A DNA stretch of 64,000 bases from SG8-41 sp963699525 (GTDB lineage Bacteria; Pseudomonadota; Gammaproteobacteria; Burkholderiales; SG8-41). This document shows positions 36,880-44,822 of this stretch, piece by piece (within the stretch, counting starts at the first letter, position 1; every line of letters starts with the position of its first letter). The stretch covers positions 372,001 through 436,000 of the forward strand of contig CAVOUI010000009.1 of NCBI GenBank assembly GCA_963699525.1, given 5' to 3'. The notes under the pieces were generated by a model. The model was not told where the DNA came from, made no database searches, and was given only the letters and a program-made list of their open reading frames with translations. Both the position numbers and the translations under genes were made by a program.

Positions 36880-37212
36880 GTGTCTGACTGGGTCACCGTT
36901 GCCGAAGTGGGCGAGCTGCTGCCCGGGCGCCATCGCGTCGTGGATGTGGATGGCGCGGCCGTTGTAGTCTTCAATCTCGATGGCGAGTACCTTGCGATCG
37001 AGGACGTGTGCACGCACGACGGCGGGCAGTTGACCGGCGGCACGGTCGACGGTGACGAGATCGTCTGCCCGCGGCACGGGGCGCGCTTCTCCATCCGGAG
37101 CGGCGCGGCGCTCACCGCGCCGGCCTACGAGCCGGTGGCGAAATTCCCGGTGCGGGTCCAGAACGGCGTGAGTCCAGGTCCGCGACGATCGCTGGGACTG
37201 AAAGACGGATGA
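36880..37212 (+). CDS. Rieske-type [2Fe-2S] ferredoxin
   Basis: This is a 110-residue Rieske ferredoxin with both ligand pairs, C44-T-H46 and C63-P-R-H66, in the order expected. It starts with GTG four bases after the Nfu stop, making it the last gene of the Fe-S operon. Such soluble Rieske proteins close suf operons in several bacteria and may supply electrons for cluster assembly, although this has not been proven. Its end overlaps the MFS gene by four bases, so read-through into the transporter is likely. Confidence 0.9.
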   Translation: MSDWVTVAEVGELLPGRHRVVDVDGAAVVVFNLDGEYLAIEDVCTHDGGQLTGGTVDGDEIVCPRHGARFSIRSGAALTAPAYEPVAKFPVRVQNGVSPGPRRSLGLKDG

Positions 37213-38678
37213 CAGCCCACCCTCGCGCGCCGGGCGCCGTCGTCACGCGCGCGCAGTTTCTCAATCTCTTCGCTGCGGTCTTCCTGCCGATGTTCATGGC
37301 GGCAGCGGACCAGACGCTGCTCGCCACCGCGACCCCGGCGATCGCGGCGTCGCTCGGCGGCTTGCGCGATACCTCGTGGATCATGGTTGGCTACCTGCTC
37401 GCGTCCGCGGTTATTGCCCCAGTGTACGGGCGGCTGGGCGATTCCCGGGGCCGGCGCAACATGCTGCTCGCCGCGCTCTCGGTATTCGCGCTGGGTTCGC
37501 TCGCCTGCGGGCTCGCGCAATCTCTGCCGCTGCTCGTTGCGGCACGCGTGCTGCAGGGACTGGGCGGGGGCGGGCTGATGGTGCTTTCGCAGGCGCTCAT
37601 CGGTGAGCTCGTGCCGCCGTTCGAGCGCATCCGGTTCCAGGGCTATTTCGCTCTGACGTTCACCACCGCGAGCATCGGCGGGCCGGTCATCGGCGGACTC
37701 GTCGTGTCGCACTTCAGCTGGCGCTGGCTGTTCTTCGCCAATCTGCCGCTCGCCGCGTTCGCTGCCTGGCGGCTGTGCAGGCTGCCGCCGGGCGAGCGGC
37801 ACGCGCGGCAGAAAGGCGCCGATGTACCGGGACATGTGCTGTTCGCGGTCGGCGCGCTCGCAACGCTTTATTGGCTCACGTCGGTGGGCCATCGCTTCGC
37901 CTGGATTTCGGCGGCGAGCCTTGCGATCGTCGCCGCGGCGGCAGCTTCCCTGATCTGGCTTTACCTGCACGAGCGCAACCACCCGGCGCCCTTCCTCCCG
38001 ATGGACCTGCTGCGCGATAAGACGATCCGGCTGTCGGCGGCCCTGGTGTCGCTCTTCGCCGCGTGCCTGTTCGCGATGGTGTTCTTCCTGCCGGTCTACC
38101 TGCAGCTCGGCCATCGCACGAGTGCGGACATTGCCGGCTTGCTGCTGCTGCCGTTGACCGCGGGACAGGTTACCGCGGCGATGACGGTGTCGCGCATCCT
38201 CAAGCGCACCGGAGAGCCGCATCTCGTCCCGGTCATCGGCATGTCGATCTCGAGCACGGCCTTGCTCCTGCTTGGCCTGCTACCCCCGCACCTGGGGTTC
38301 GTGATCGTGCTCGGGTTCATCACGGGGCTGGGTTTTGGCACGGTCATGCCGATCAACCAGGTGGTGGTACAAACGGTGGCCGGGCGCGCCAGGCTCGGAG
38401 CGGTGACCGCGATGTCTTCGCTTGCACGATCGACGGGCGGGGCGGCCGGCGCCGCGCTATTTGGTGCCCTGGTCTTTGCCATGATGCCGGGCGCCGACCG
38501 TCAGTCGCTGCTGCAGCACGCCAGCGGGTCGGACGTGGAATGGGTGGTGAACGCCTTCCACCGCGGGTTTCTCTTCGCCGCCGCGGTCGCCGCGCTGGCC
38601 GCCTTCGTTGCGACCCGGGTTCCACGAATCACGCTCTGGGAGCGGCCGAAGCGGATGGAAGTATCCAGGGAGGGCTGA
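37209..38678 (+). CDS. DHA2-family MFS drug transporter
   Basis: This is a 489-residue, 14-helix-type major facilitator. The N-terminal motif ADQTLLATATPAIAASLG is the DHA2 motif D1 region, GRLGDSRGRRNM is motif A, and LQGLGGGGLMVLSQALIGEL is typical of EmrB/QacA-type drug:H+ antiporters. The substrate cannot be inferred. It overlaps the Rieske stop, which is odd for a drug pump and may reflect operon extension. Confidence 0.88.
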   Translation: MTAHPRAPGAVVTRAQFLNLFAAVFLPMFMAAADQTLLATATPAIAASLGGLRDTSWIMVGYLLASAVIAPVYGRLGDSRGRRNMLLAALSVFALGSLACGLAQSLPLLVAARVLQGLGGGGLMVLSQALIGELVPPFERIRFQGYFALTFTTASIGGPVIGGLVVSHFSWRWLFFANLPLAAFAAWRLCRLPPGERHARQKGADVPGHVLFAVGALATLYWLTSVGHRFAWISAASLAIVAAAAASLIWLYLHERNHPAPFLPMDLLRDKTIRLSAALVSLFAACLFAMVFFLPVYLQLGHRTSADIAGLLLLPLTAGQVTAAMTVSRILKRTGEPHLVPVIGMSISSTALLLLGLLPPHLGFVIVLGFITGLGFGTVMPINQVVVQTVAGRARLGAVTAMSSLARSTGGAAGAALFGALVFAMMPGADRQSLLQHASGSDVEWVVNAFHRGFLFAAAVAALAAFVATRVPRITLWERPKRMEVSREG

Positions 38679-38732
38679 AAGGAAATCCGTTCCTTTGTCG
38701 CCGATTCGGCGGCTCGGCTATCATTTCACTCA

Positions 38733-39803
38733 ATGGACACCATTACACACGCACTGTCCGGCGCGCTGCTGGCGCGGGCGACGGCGCCAGCCCAGCCTGA
38801 CGAGAAGGCGCTTCCGCTCAACCGGCGCCTGTTTCTCGGTTTTCTGGCGGCGGCCGCGCCCGACCTGGATTTCGTCGTCGGCTACTTCGGGCCGGTCGAG
38901 TATCTCCTCAACCATCGCGGCGTGACGCACTCGCTCGTGATGCTCCCGCTGTGGGCGTATCTTCTGGCGCGCCTGTGCGCCCTGATCTGGCGCCGCGACC
39001 GGCCCTGGCGCGCGTATTTCGGGGTGATCGCGCTCGGGCTCGGCATCCACATCGCGGGCGACTGGATCACTTCGTACGGCACGATGGTGCTTGCGCCGCT
39101 CTCCGACGTCCGGGTGGCCATCGGAACCACGTTCATCATCGATCTCTTTTTCAGCGCCATCATCCTGGCAGGGCTCGCGGCGTCCGCCGCGTGGCGCAGG
39201 TCGAGCGTGCCCGCCATCGCGGCGCTCGGCGCGCTCTGCGCCTACGTGGCGTTCCAGGGCGTGCTGCAGCAGCGGGCGGTGGAGTGGGGGGAGGCGTACG
39301 CCCGGGAATCCGGAATCGTCCCGGCCCGGGTGACGGCGCAGCCGCGTCCCGTGTCGCCGTTCAACTGGATGGTGATCGTGCGCAGCGGCGAGGAAGTGCG
39401 CTACAGCTTCATCAACCTCGCGCGGCGCGAGCCGCTGCGGGCGGGCCCGGACGCCGACTACATCGCGCGCCTCGATGCGGCCTATCTGCCGCCCGCGCAG
39501 GCGCAGTGGGTGTATGCAACCCGCTTCGGCACGACGGCGATCGAGCGCGCCATTGCGCGCGACGCGTGGTCGCAGCCGCAGTTCGCTTTTTATCGCTGGT
39601 TCGCCGATGAGCCGGTGCTCGCGCGCGTGGAACGGGGCAATCCCTCGGTCTGCGCGTGGTTCGAGGACCTGCGCTTCTTCACGCCGGGGCGCGACAACTG
39701 GCCGTTCCGCTACGGCATGTGCAAGGACCCGGACGGCGCGTGGCAGCTGTATCGGATCCAGAATTTCGGCGCGCGCGTGCCGCTTCGCGGAAAGGTTGGA
39801 TAA
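38733..39803 (+). CDS. Membrane-bound metal-dependent hydrolase-like protein (YdjM/DUF457 type)
   Basis: This is a 356-residue membrane protein. The N-terminus MDTITHALSGALLARA and later AAPDLDFVVGY, HRGVTHSLVMLPL and HIAGDWITSYGT give the conserved His/Asp pattern of the YdjM family (putative metal-dependent hydrolases). It has about five membrane helices in the first half and a soluble C-terminal domain. The function is unknown. Its stop TAA overlaps the ATG of the M48 peptidase. Confidence 0.8.
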   Translation: MDTITHALSGALLARATAPAQPDEKALPLNRRLFLGFLAAAAPDLDFVVGYFGPVEYLLNHRGVTHSLVMLPLWAYLLARLCALIWRRDRPWRAYFGVIALGLGIHIAGDWITSYGTMVLAPLSDVRVAIGTTFIIDLFFSAIILAGLAASAAWRRSSVPAIAALGALCAYVAFQGVLQQRAVEWGEAYARESGIVPARVTAQPRPVSPFNWMVIVRSGEEVRYSFINLARREPLRAGPDADYIARLDAAYLPPAQAQWVYATRFGTTAIERAIARDAWSQPQFAFYRWFADEPVLARVERGNPSVCAWFEDLRFFTPGRDNWPFRYGMCKDPDGAWQLYRIQNFGARVPLRGKVG

Positions 39804-40643
39804 TGAACGGCATGAGCAGGCCATTGTTGACGGGTGGACGAGCGCTGGCTTTGGCCGCGCTGGCGATGCTTGCGCTCGCGTCCTGCGAGACCGTGCAGAC
39901 CACCCAGCCCGGCGCCGTGGGCGTGGATCGCAAGCAGTCCATGCTGCTGTCCTCGGCCCAGGTCGACAAGAGCGCGGCGATGGCCTACCAGGAAGAGCTC
40001 AAGAAGGCAGCCAAGAAGAACGCGCTCAACCGCGATCCCGCTCAGGTCGCGCGGGTGCGCAGTATGGCGCTGCGCCTCACCAACGTCACCGGCGCATTCC
40101 GGCCCGACGCGCCGCGGTGGGCCTGGGAGACCAACGTCATCACCTCGGGCGACATCAATGCCTGGTGCATGCCGGGCGGGAAGATCGCGGTCTACACGGC
40201 GTTGATCGAGAAGCTGAAGGTGACCGACGACGAGCTCGCCGCCGTGATGGGGCATGAGATCGGGCACGCGCTACGGGAGCACGGGCGCGAGCGGGCCTCG
40301 CAGGCCTACGCAGAGGCGCTCGGGCTTTCCGTGGTCGGGACGGCGCTGGGCCTGGGCCAGGGCAGCATGCAGCTCGCCCAGGTCATCACCGATATCACGT
40401 TCAACCTGCCCAACTCGCGCGAGCACGAGGTCGAGGCCGACCGCATCGGCGTGGAGCTTGCCGCGCGCGCGGGCTACGATCCGCGCGCCGCGATTACGCT
40501 GTGGCAGAAGATGGGCCAGGTGGGCGGCGGCGCAGCCGCCACAGTTTCTCTCGACTCACCCGTCTCCGAAGAATCGACAGAAGGACCTCGAGGCGTACGC
40601 AGCGCGGGTGATGCCGCTCTACGAAGCCGCGATCAAGCGCTGA
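39803..40643 (+). CDS. M48-family metallopeptidase lipoprotein (frameshifted near the end)
   Basis: This is an outer- or inner-membrane-anchored zinc protease of the LoiP/BepA group. The lipoprotein signal ends in LALASC28. Zinc ligands are H151 and H155 in HEIGH, with catalytic E152 and third ligand E211 in EHEVEADRIG. The frame breaks near 40537. Removing one base restores GGAAPQFLSTHPSPKNR and a normal end PLYEAAIKR at 40643, about 279 residues. The single-base insertion in GCAGCCGCC is probably a sequence error. Confidence 0.88.
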
Positions 40644-40660
40644 CTTTCGGTTTTCCGGAT

Positions 40661-40704
40661 GCCCCCTCACCCTCGCCCTCTCCCCCTGATCCGGGGGAGA
40701 GGGG
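40661..40704. terminator. GC-rich hairpin, REP-like, after the M48 peptidase gene
   Basis: CCCTCTCCCCC (40676-40686), loop TGATCC, GGGGGAGAGGG (40693-40703) form an 11-base stem. It is preceded by CCCCCTCACCCTCG. This CCCTCACCC...CCCTCTCCC form is a widely dispersed intergenic repeat in proteobacteria. It probably acts as a terminator or mRNA-stabilising hairpin here, 32 bases after the peptidase stop. Confidence 0.65.
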
Positions 40705-40713
40705 ATCTTTGAG

Positions 40714-41658
40714 ATGCCTTCCAACAGCAATTCGATCGTGGTGCCGGACGATTTCCCGCCGGTCTTCGAAGGGTCTGAAGCCCACGAGCGTGCCCGGGCG
40801 CTGGGGGCGGTGCGCGTTCACACCGCGCGCGGCGCCGAGGACGAAGCGGAGCTCGCGCGCCGCATCGGGGACGCCGCGGTCGTTGTCAACATCCGCGCCT
40901 ACGCCCGCTTCACGGACGCGGTGTTCCGCGCGTGTCCCGGCCTGAAGATGATCTCGATCTGGGGCACGGGCACGGACAACGTCGACCTCGCCGCGGCCGC
41001 GCGTCGTGGTATCACGGTCTGCAGCACGCCGGGGGTCAATGCCTACGCCGTTGCGGAACACGCGATCGCGCTGATGCTCGCCCTTGCGCGCAGGATCCCG
41101 CGGATCGACCGTGAAATGAGGGCAGGCGGCTGGCCGCGCGATCTACTCGCGCAGCTCCACGGCAAGACACTCGCGGTATTCGGCTCGGGCGCCATTGGGG
41201 CACGGGTGGCGCAGCTCGCGCGCGGCTTCGGCATGCAGGTGCTGTCGTGGAGCGCGCGCAATGATACGGTGGCGGCAAAGGACGATTGCCTCCGCCGCGC
41301 CGACTTCGTCACGCTCCACCTGCGGCTCGTGCCGGAGACGCGCGGCTTCATCGGGAGCAGGGAGTTCGCGCTGATGAAGCCGGGGGCGTTCCTTGTCAAC
41401 ACCGGCCGGGGGCCGCTGGTCGATCGGGACGCGCTGCTCGAGGCTCTTGCCGGCGGGAGAATCGCCGGCGCCGGGCTCGATGTCTTTCACGACGAGCCGC
41501 TCAAGCCCGGCGATCCGCTGCTGGGCCTCGAGAACACCGTGCTCTCGCCCCACAACGCGGGCCAGACGCCGGAAGTCCGGCGCGACGGCCTGCTGGCTGC
41601 GATCGAGAACGTCGAGCGGTTCCTCTCGGGCAGCCCGATCAACGTCGTCCGCGCCTGA
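40714..41658 (+). CDS. NAD-dependent D-2-hydroxyacid dehydrogenase family protein
   Basis: This is a 314-residue dehydrogenase. The NAD motif is near the middle (LAVFGSGAIGARVAQLARGFG), with the catalytic arginine in LHLRLVPETRGFIG, the glutamate in DVFHDEPL and the histidine in SPHNAGQTPE, as in PGDH/glyoxylate reductase relatives. There is no ACT domain, so it is a short form. It ends one base from the convergent DUF1015 gene, a partner often found near serine-pathway genes, but the substrate is not determined. Confidence 0.85.
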   Translation: MPSNSNSIVVPDDFPPVFEGSEAHERARALGAVRVHTARGAEDEAELARRIGDAAVVVNIRAYARFTDAVFRACPGLKMISIWGTGTDNVDLAAAARRGITVCSTPGVNAYAVAEHAIALMLALARRIPRIDREMRAGGWPRDLLAQLHGKTLAVFGSGAIGARVAQLARGFGMQVLSWSARNDTVAAKDDCLRRADFVTLHLRLVPETRGFIGSREFALMKPGAFLVNTGRGPLVDRDALLEALAGGRIAGAGLDVFHDEPLKPGDPLLGLENTVLSPHNAGQTPEVRRDGLLAAIENVERFLSGSPINVVRA

Positions 41659-41659
41659 C

Positions 41660-42901
41660 CTAGTCCAGCACGAGCGACACCATCCCGTCCGCGAGCTTGG
41701 GCTCGAACCAGGTGGACTTGGTCGGCATGACCTTGCCGGCCTCGGCGACCGCCATCAGCTCCTCCATGCTCGTGGGACGAAGCGAGAAGGCGGCGGCCAT
41801 CTCGCCGCTGTTGACGCGCTTCTCCAGCTCCGCGAGCCCGCGGATGCCGCCGACGTAGTCGATGCGCTTATCGCGGCGCAGATCCTTGATGCCCAAAATC
41901 GGTCCGAGCAGATGGTCGGAAAGCAGAGTTGCGTCGTGCCGGGCCACCGGGTCGCTGACGGGGATCAGCTCGGGGCGCAGCGCCAGGCGATGCCATTGCC
42001 CGGTCAGAAACAGTCCGAATTCAGCCGCCCGGGCGGGCTTAACCGGCGCGGAACTCTTCTCCACGGAGAAGCTCTTCCGCAGGCGCGCAAGGAACGTCGC
42101 GGCGTCCATGCCGTTCAGGTCAGCGACCACGCGGTTGTAGTCGAGGATCTGCATCTGGTGGTCGGGGAAGATGACCGTCAGAAAGGTGTTGTAGCTCTCC
42201 TCTCCGGTGTGCCGTGGATTGGCGGCACGGCGCGCGGCGGCAACGCGCGAGGCCGCTGCCGAGCGGTGGTGGCCGTCGGCAATGTAGAGGGCGGGCAGGG
42301 CATCGAACGCCCGCGTCAGCCGCGCCTGGATTTCAGCATCACGCACCAACCATAGGGAGTGGCGGACGCCGGTGTCGGCAGTCGCATCCGCATCGGGCGC
42401 GCCGGCCGAGCAGCGGGCCAGGATGCCGTCCACCTCCGGCGCCCTCGGATAGCCGACCATGACCGGGCCCGTCTGGGCGTTCAATGCGTCGATCTGGCGC
42501 ACGCGGTCGTTTTCCTTGTCCGTCTGTGTGTGCTCGTGCTTGCGGATGCGATTGGATTCGTACTCCGCGATCGAGGCCGCCGCCACCAGTCCGGACTGCG
42601 CGTGCTTGCCCATGATCAGGCGGTAGACGTAGTAGCAGGGTGCCGGGTCGCGGGTGAGGATGCCCTTGCGAATCATGAGGCCCAGATTCTCTGCCGCCTT
42701 GGCGTAGACTTGGGGCGCGTAGGGATCGATTCCGGCAGGCAGGTCGATCTCCGGCTTGGAGATGTGCAGGAAGCTCCACGGCTTGCCGGCGGCGCGCGCG
42801 CGCGCCTCCTCGCTCGACAGCACGTCGTAGGGGGGCGCGATGACTTCAGCGGCGCGGCCGGGAGCCGGCCGCAGGCCGGCGAAGGGTCGGATCAGGGGCA
42901 T
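41660..42901 (-). CDS. DUF1015 family protein
   Basis: This is a 413-residue protein recognised by IAPPYDVLSSEEA, RKHEHTQTDKENDR (residues 120-133), YIADGHHRSAAA with DGHHR at 209-213, and a closing MPTKSTWFEPKLADGMV. The RxHEHT and DGHHR motifs are the invariant polar residues of the family and recall ParB/serine-kinase active-site motifs. That similarity is my reading and the reaction is not certain. It is convergent with a 2-hydroxyacid dehydrogenase, a common pairing. Confidence 0.88.
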   Translation of the reverse strand: MPLIRPFAGLRPAPGRAAEVIAPPYDVLSSEEARARAAGKPWSFLHISKPEIDLPAGIDPYAPQVYAKAAENLGLMIRKGILTRDPAPCYYVYRLIMGKHAQSGLVAAASIAEYESNRIRKHEHTQTDKENDRVRQIDALNAQTGPVMVGYPRAPEVDGILARCSAGAPDADATADTGVRHSLWLVRDAEIQARLTRAFDALPALYIADGHHRSAAASRVAAARRAANPRHTGEESYNTFLTVIFPDHQMQILDYNRVVADLNGMDAATFLARLRKSFSVEKSSAPVKPARAAEFGLFLTGQWHRLALRPELIPVSDPVARHDATLLSDHLLGPILGIKDLRRDKRIDYVGGIRGLAELEKRVNSGEMAAAFSLRPTSMEELMAVAEAGKVMPTKSTWFEPKLADGMVSLVLD

Positions 42902-42909
42902 GGGCTATC

Positions 42910-43449
42910 TTATGCGAGCCAGCGGCGGCGCAGCGAACGGCCCGTGAACACCCCGGTCAGGAACCCGACCGCCGCGCCCATCAGCAGGGTGTCCGTGCCG
43001 AGCGTGCGCAGGTAGCGCGGCTCGATGCTCCTGGCCTCCGCGATATAGCGGGCTTCCTGCTCTCCGCCGCCCGACCTCCACCTCAATTCCACAGCCTGCC
43101 GCGACTCGGGCGCATCCGTCACAGTAAACGTTGCCTCGCCGGCGTCGCCGATCTTCATGGTCGCGTGCCGCTCGGGGAGGAGGAGGGTCGCCGCGGGCCG
43201 CTTTTCGGCGACGCCCTGCCACTCGCTCCACGGCACGACGAAATAGTTTCGCGGCTCGGGGCGCTCGCGGTCGCCATCGTAGGCGATGACCGGGAAGCGC
43301 GCGGGTGCGGCGTCGCCGTGCGCGGGCTGCCATGCCGACGCCTGCGAGATGAAATAGCTCGTGAACGCGGTTACCAGGAAGAACACCACCAGCTCCGTGG
43401 CGAGCACGGCGGCGCGCAGGACTACGGGATTGGCGCCCATCACGGCCAT
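42910..43449 (-). CDS. Membrane-anchored hypothetical protein
   Basis: This is a 179-residue protein with an N-terminal helix (LRAAVLATELVVFFLVTAFTSYFI), a soluble beta-rich middle, and a C-terminal helix (LLMGAAVGFLTGVFTG) followed by a basic tail, so both ends are in the membrane and the middle lies on one side. No family is recognised. The start at ATG 43449 overlaps the carbonic anhydrase 3' end by 10 bases, placing it in the channel-carbonic anhydrase operon. Confidence 0.65.
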   Translation of the reverse strand: MAVMGANPVVLRAAVLATELVVFFLVTAFTSYFISQASAWQPAHGDAAPARFPVIAYDGDRERPEPRNYFVVPWSEWQGVAEKRPAATLLLPERHATMKIGDAGEATFTVTDAPESRQAVELRWRSGGGEQEARYIAEARSIEPRYLRTLGTDTLLMGAAVGFLTGVFTGRSLRRRWLA

Positions 43450-44051
43450 GGCCGGAATGCGCCTGTCCGCGAATCGAGCTCGAGGATCTCGCCGTCGTGT
43501 ATGCGGTACACCCAGCCGTGCAGCGTGAGCTTGCCTTGGCGGAGCCGTCGCGACACGCACGGATGCGTCAGCAGGTGCTCGAGCTGCACCAAGACGTTGA
43601 GTTGCGTCAGGCGCTCGAGTTGCTCGCGCTCCGACAGTCCCGCGGCGCGGCCGAGCATCCGCCGCGAGCGGTTGCCGTAGGTCAGCCAGCGCTTGACGGC
43701 CGGGACGGAGGCGATCTTTTCGGGATGGAGGATGCCCTTCACCGCGCCGCAGTCCGAGTGCCCGCAGACCACGACGCGTTCAACCTTAAGGACGTCAACG
43801 GCGTATTCGATGCTGGCCGAGACGCCCACGGCATCGCGGCTGTATATCGGCACGATGTTGCCGGGATTGCGCTCTACGAAGAGATCGCCCGGCCGGGTCT
43901 GCGTGATCAGCGCGGGCACGACGCGCGAATCGGCGCACGTGATGAACAGCACGCGCGGCGACTGGCTTCGCGCCAGCTTGCGGAACAGCGCCCGGTTTCT
44001 GCGAAACCCCTCGCGCTTGAATCGCCCGACGCCCCGCTCGAGAAAATCCAC
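43440..44051 (-). CDS. Beta-class carbonic anhydrase
   Basis: This is a 203-residue zinc enzyme interconverting carbon dioxide and bicarbonate. The ligands C39, D41 (CADSR), H98 and C101 (GHSDCG) are all present, along with GDLFVERNPGNIVP and ASIEYAVDVLKV. The best start is GTG at 44051 after GGCAGGGG; no ATG fits. It lies 17 bases after the ion-channel stop, and this pairing suggests a role in bicarbonate/ion balance. Confidence 0.9.
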   Translation of the reverse strand: MDFLERGVGRFKREGFRRNRALFRKLARSQSPRVLFITCADSRVVPALITQTRPGDLFVERNPGNIVPIYSRDAVGVSASIEYAVDVLKVERVVVCGHSDCGAVKGILHPEKIASVPAVKRWLTYGNRSRRMLGRAAGLSEREQLERLTQLNVLVQLEHLLTHPCVSRRLRQGKLTLHGWVYRIHDGEILELDSRTGAFRPWP

Positions 44052-44068
44052 CTCGCCGGTCCCCTGCC

Positions 44069-44746
44069 TCAGCGCCGTTCGACCGGCGGATAGGTGCCCG
44101 CCAGGCGCGCGATCAGGATGGCGATGAACAGCACGCCGACGACCTGCTCCAGCACGCACAGCATGCGCGCAACAGGATGCACCGGCGTGATGTCGCCGAA
44201 GCCGGTGCTGGTGAGCACGGTAAAGCTGAAGTAGAGAAGCTCGCTGATCCTCGGCGCCTCGACCGGCGCTCCGCCGGCGGCCAGTGCGCCGGGATGGAAG
44301 TAGAGCACGATCGCATAGGTGTACGCCCAGATCAGGCCGAGCATGAGGAAGGCGCACGCGGCGCCGTAGAGCTTGTCGAGTGTGAGCACCTCCCGGCGCA
44401 GCACGTAAGCGAGCAGGTAGCTCACCGTCAGGAAATAGAACGCCGCCCCGAGTCCGCGCGAGACCAGCAGCGTTTGCGGCTCCCACTGCACAAATGCCAA
44501 GACCTGGAATGCGATTGATGCAACGCCCAATATCACCGCCAGCGCAAAACAGGCGCGCGAGTCCGACACCGCCACCGCCGCCGAGAACAGGATGAGGATG
44601 TTGATGGCGTTGAGCGCGACCCGGCCCAGGACGTAGTCCTCCAGGAACGGCACCATGATGAGCAGCGCGAGCAGGGCCGCAAACAGGTAGACGCAGCGGT
44701 GCGCGAATACCGATACCACCCTTCTTCGCGCGCGTTCGAATGCCAC
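44069..44746 (-). CDS. Potassium channel-like membrane protein
   Basis: This is a 225-residue ion channel with the selectivity filter at residues 181-185 (TSTGFGDITP) between two pore helices, and four or so extra helices before. The filter is TGFGD rather than the canonical TVGYGD, as in several bacterial ion channels of uncertain selectivity. There is no cytoplasmic RCK/KTN domain, so gating is unknown. It is the first gene of a three-gene operon with carbonic anhydrase. Confidence 0.85.
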   Translation of the reverse strand: MAFERARRRVVSVFAHRCVYLFAALLALLIMVPFLEDYVLGRVALNAINILILFSAAVAVSDSRACFALAVILGVASIAFQVLAFVQWEPQTLLVSRGLGAAFYFLTVSYLLAYVLRREVLTLDKLYGAACAFLMLGLIWAYTYAIVLYFHPGALAAGGAPVEAPRISELLYFSFTVLTSTGFGDITPVHPVARMLCVLEQVVGVLFIAILIARLAGTYPPVERR

Positions 44747-44822
44747 TTCCAGGGCTCCTTGATTTCAGCCGCGAGTCACGGCCGGAGGGCATTATATTCC
44801 CGGCTGCATGCGCGGGGTGCGC

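Noticed and set aside
40661..40704. Hairpin as a possible attachment site or transposon end
   Set aside because: It matches a dispersed proteobacterial hairpin repeat, has no target duplication, and lies between two unrelated ordinary genes.
41660..42901. DUF1015 as a ParB-like partition protein
   Set aside because: The DGHHR motif is similar, but there is no DNA-binding domain, no parA neighbour and no origin nearby.
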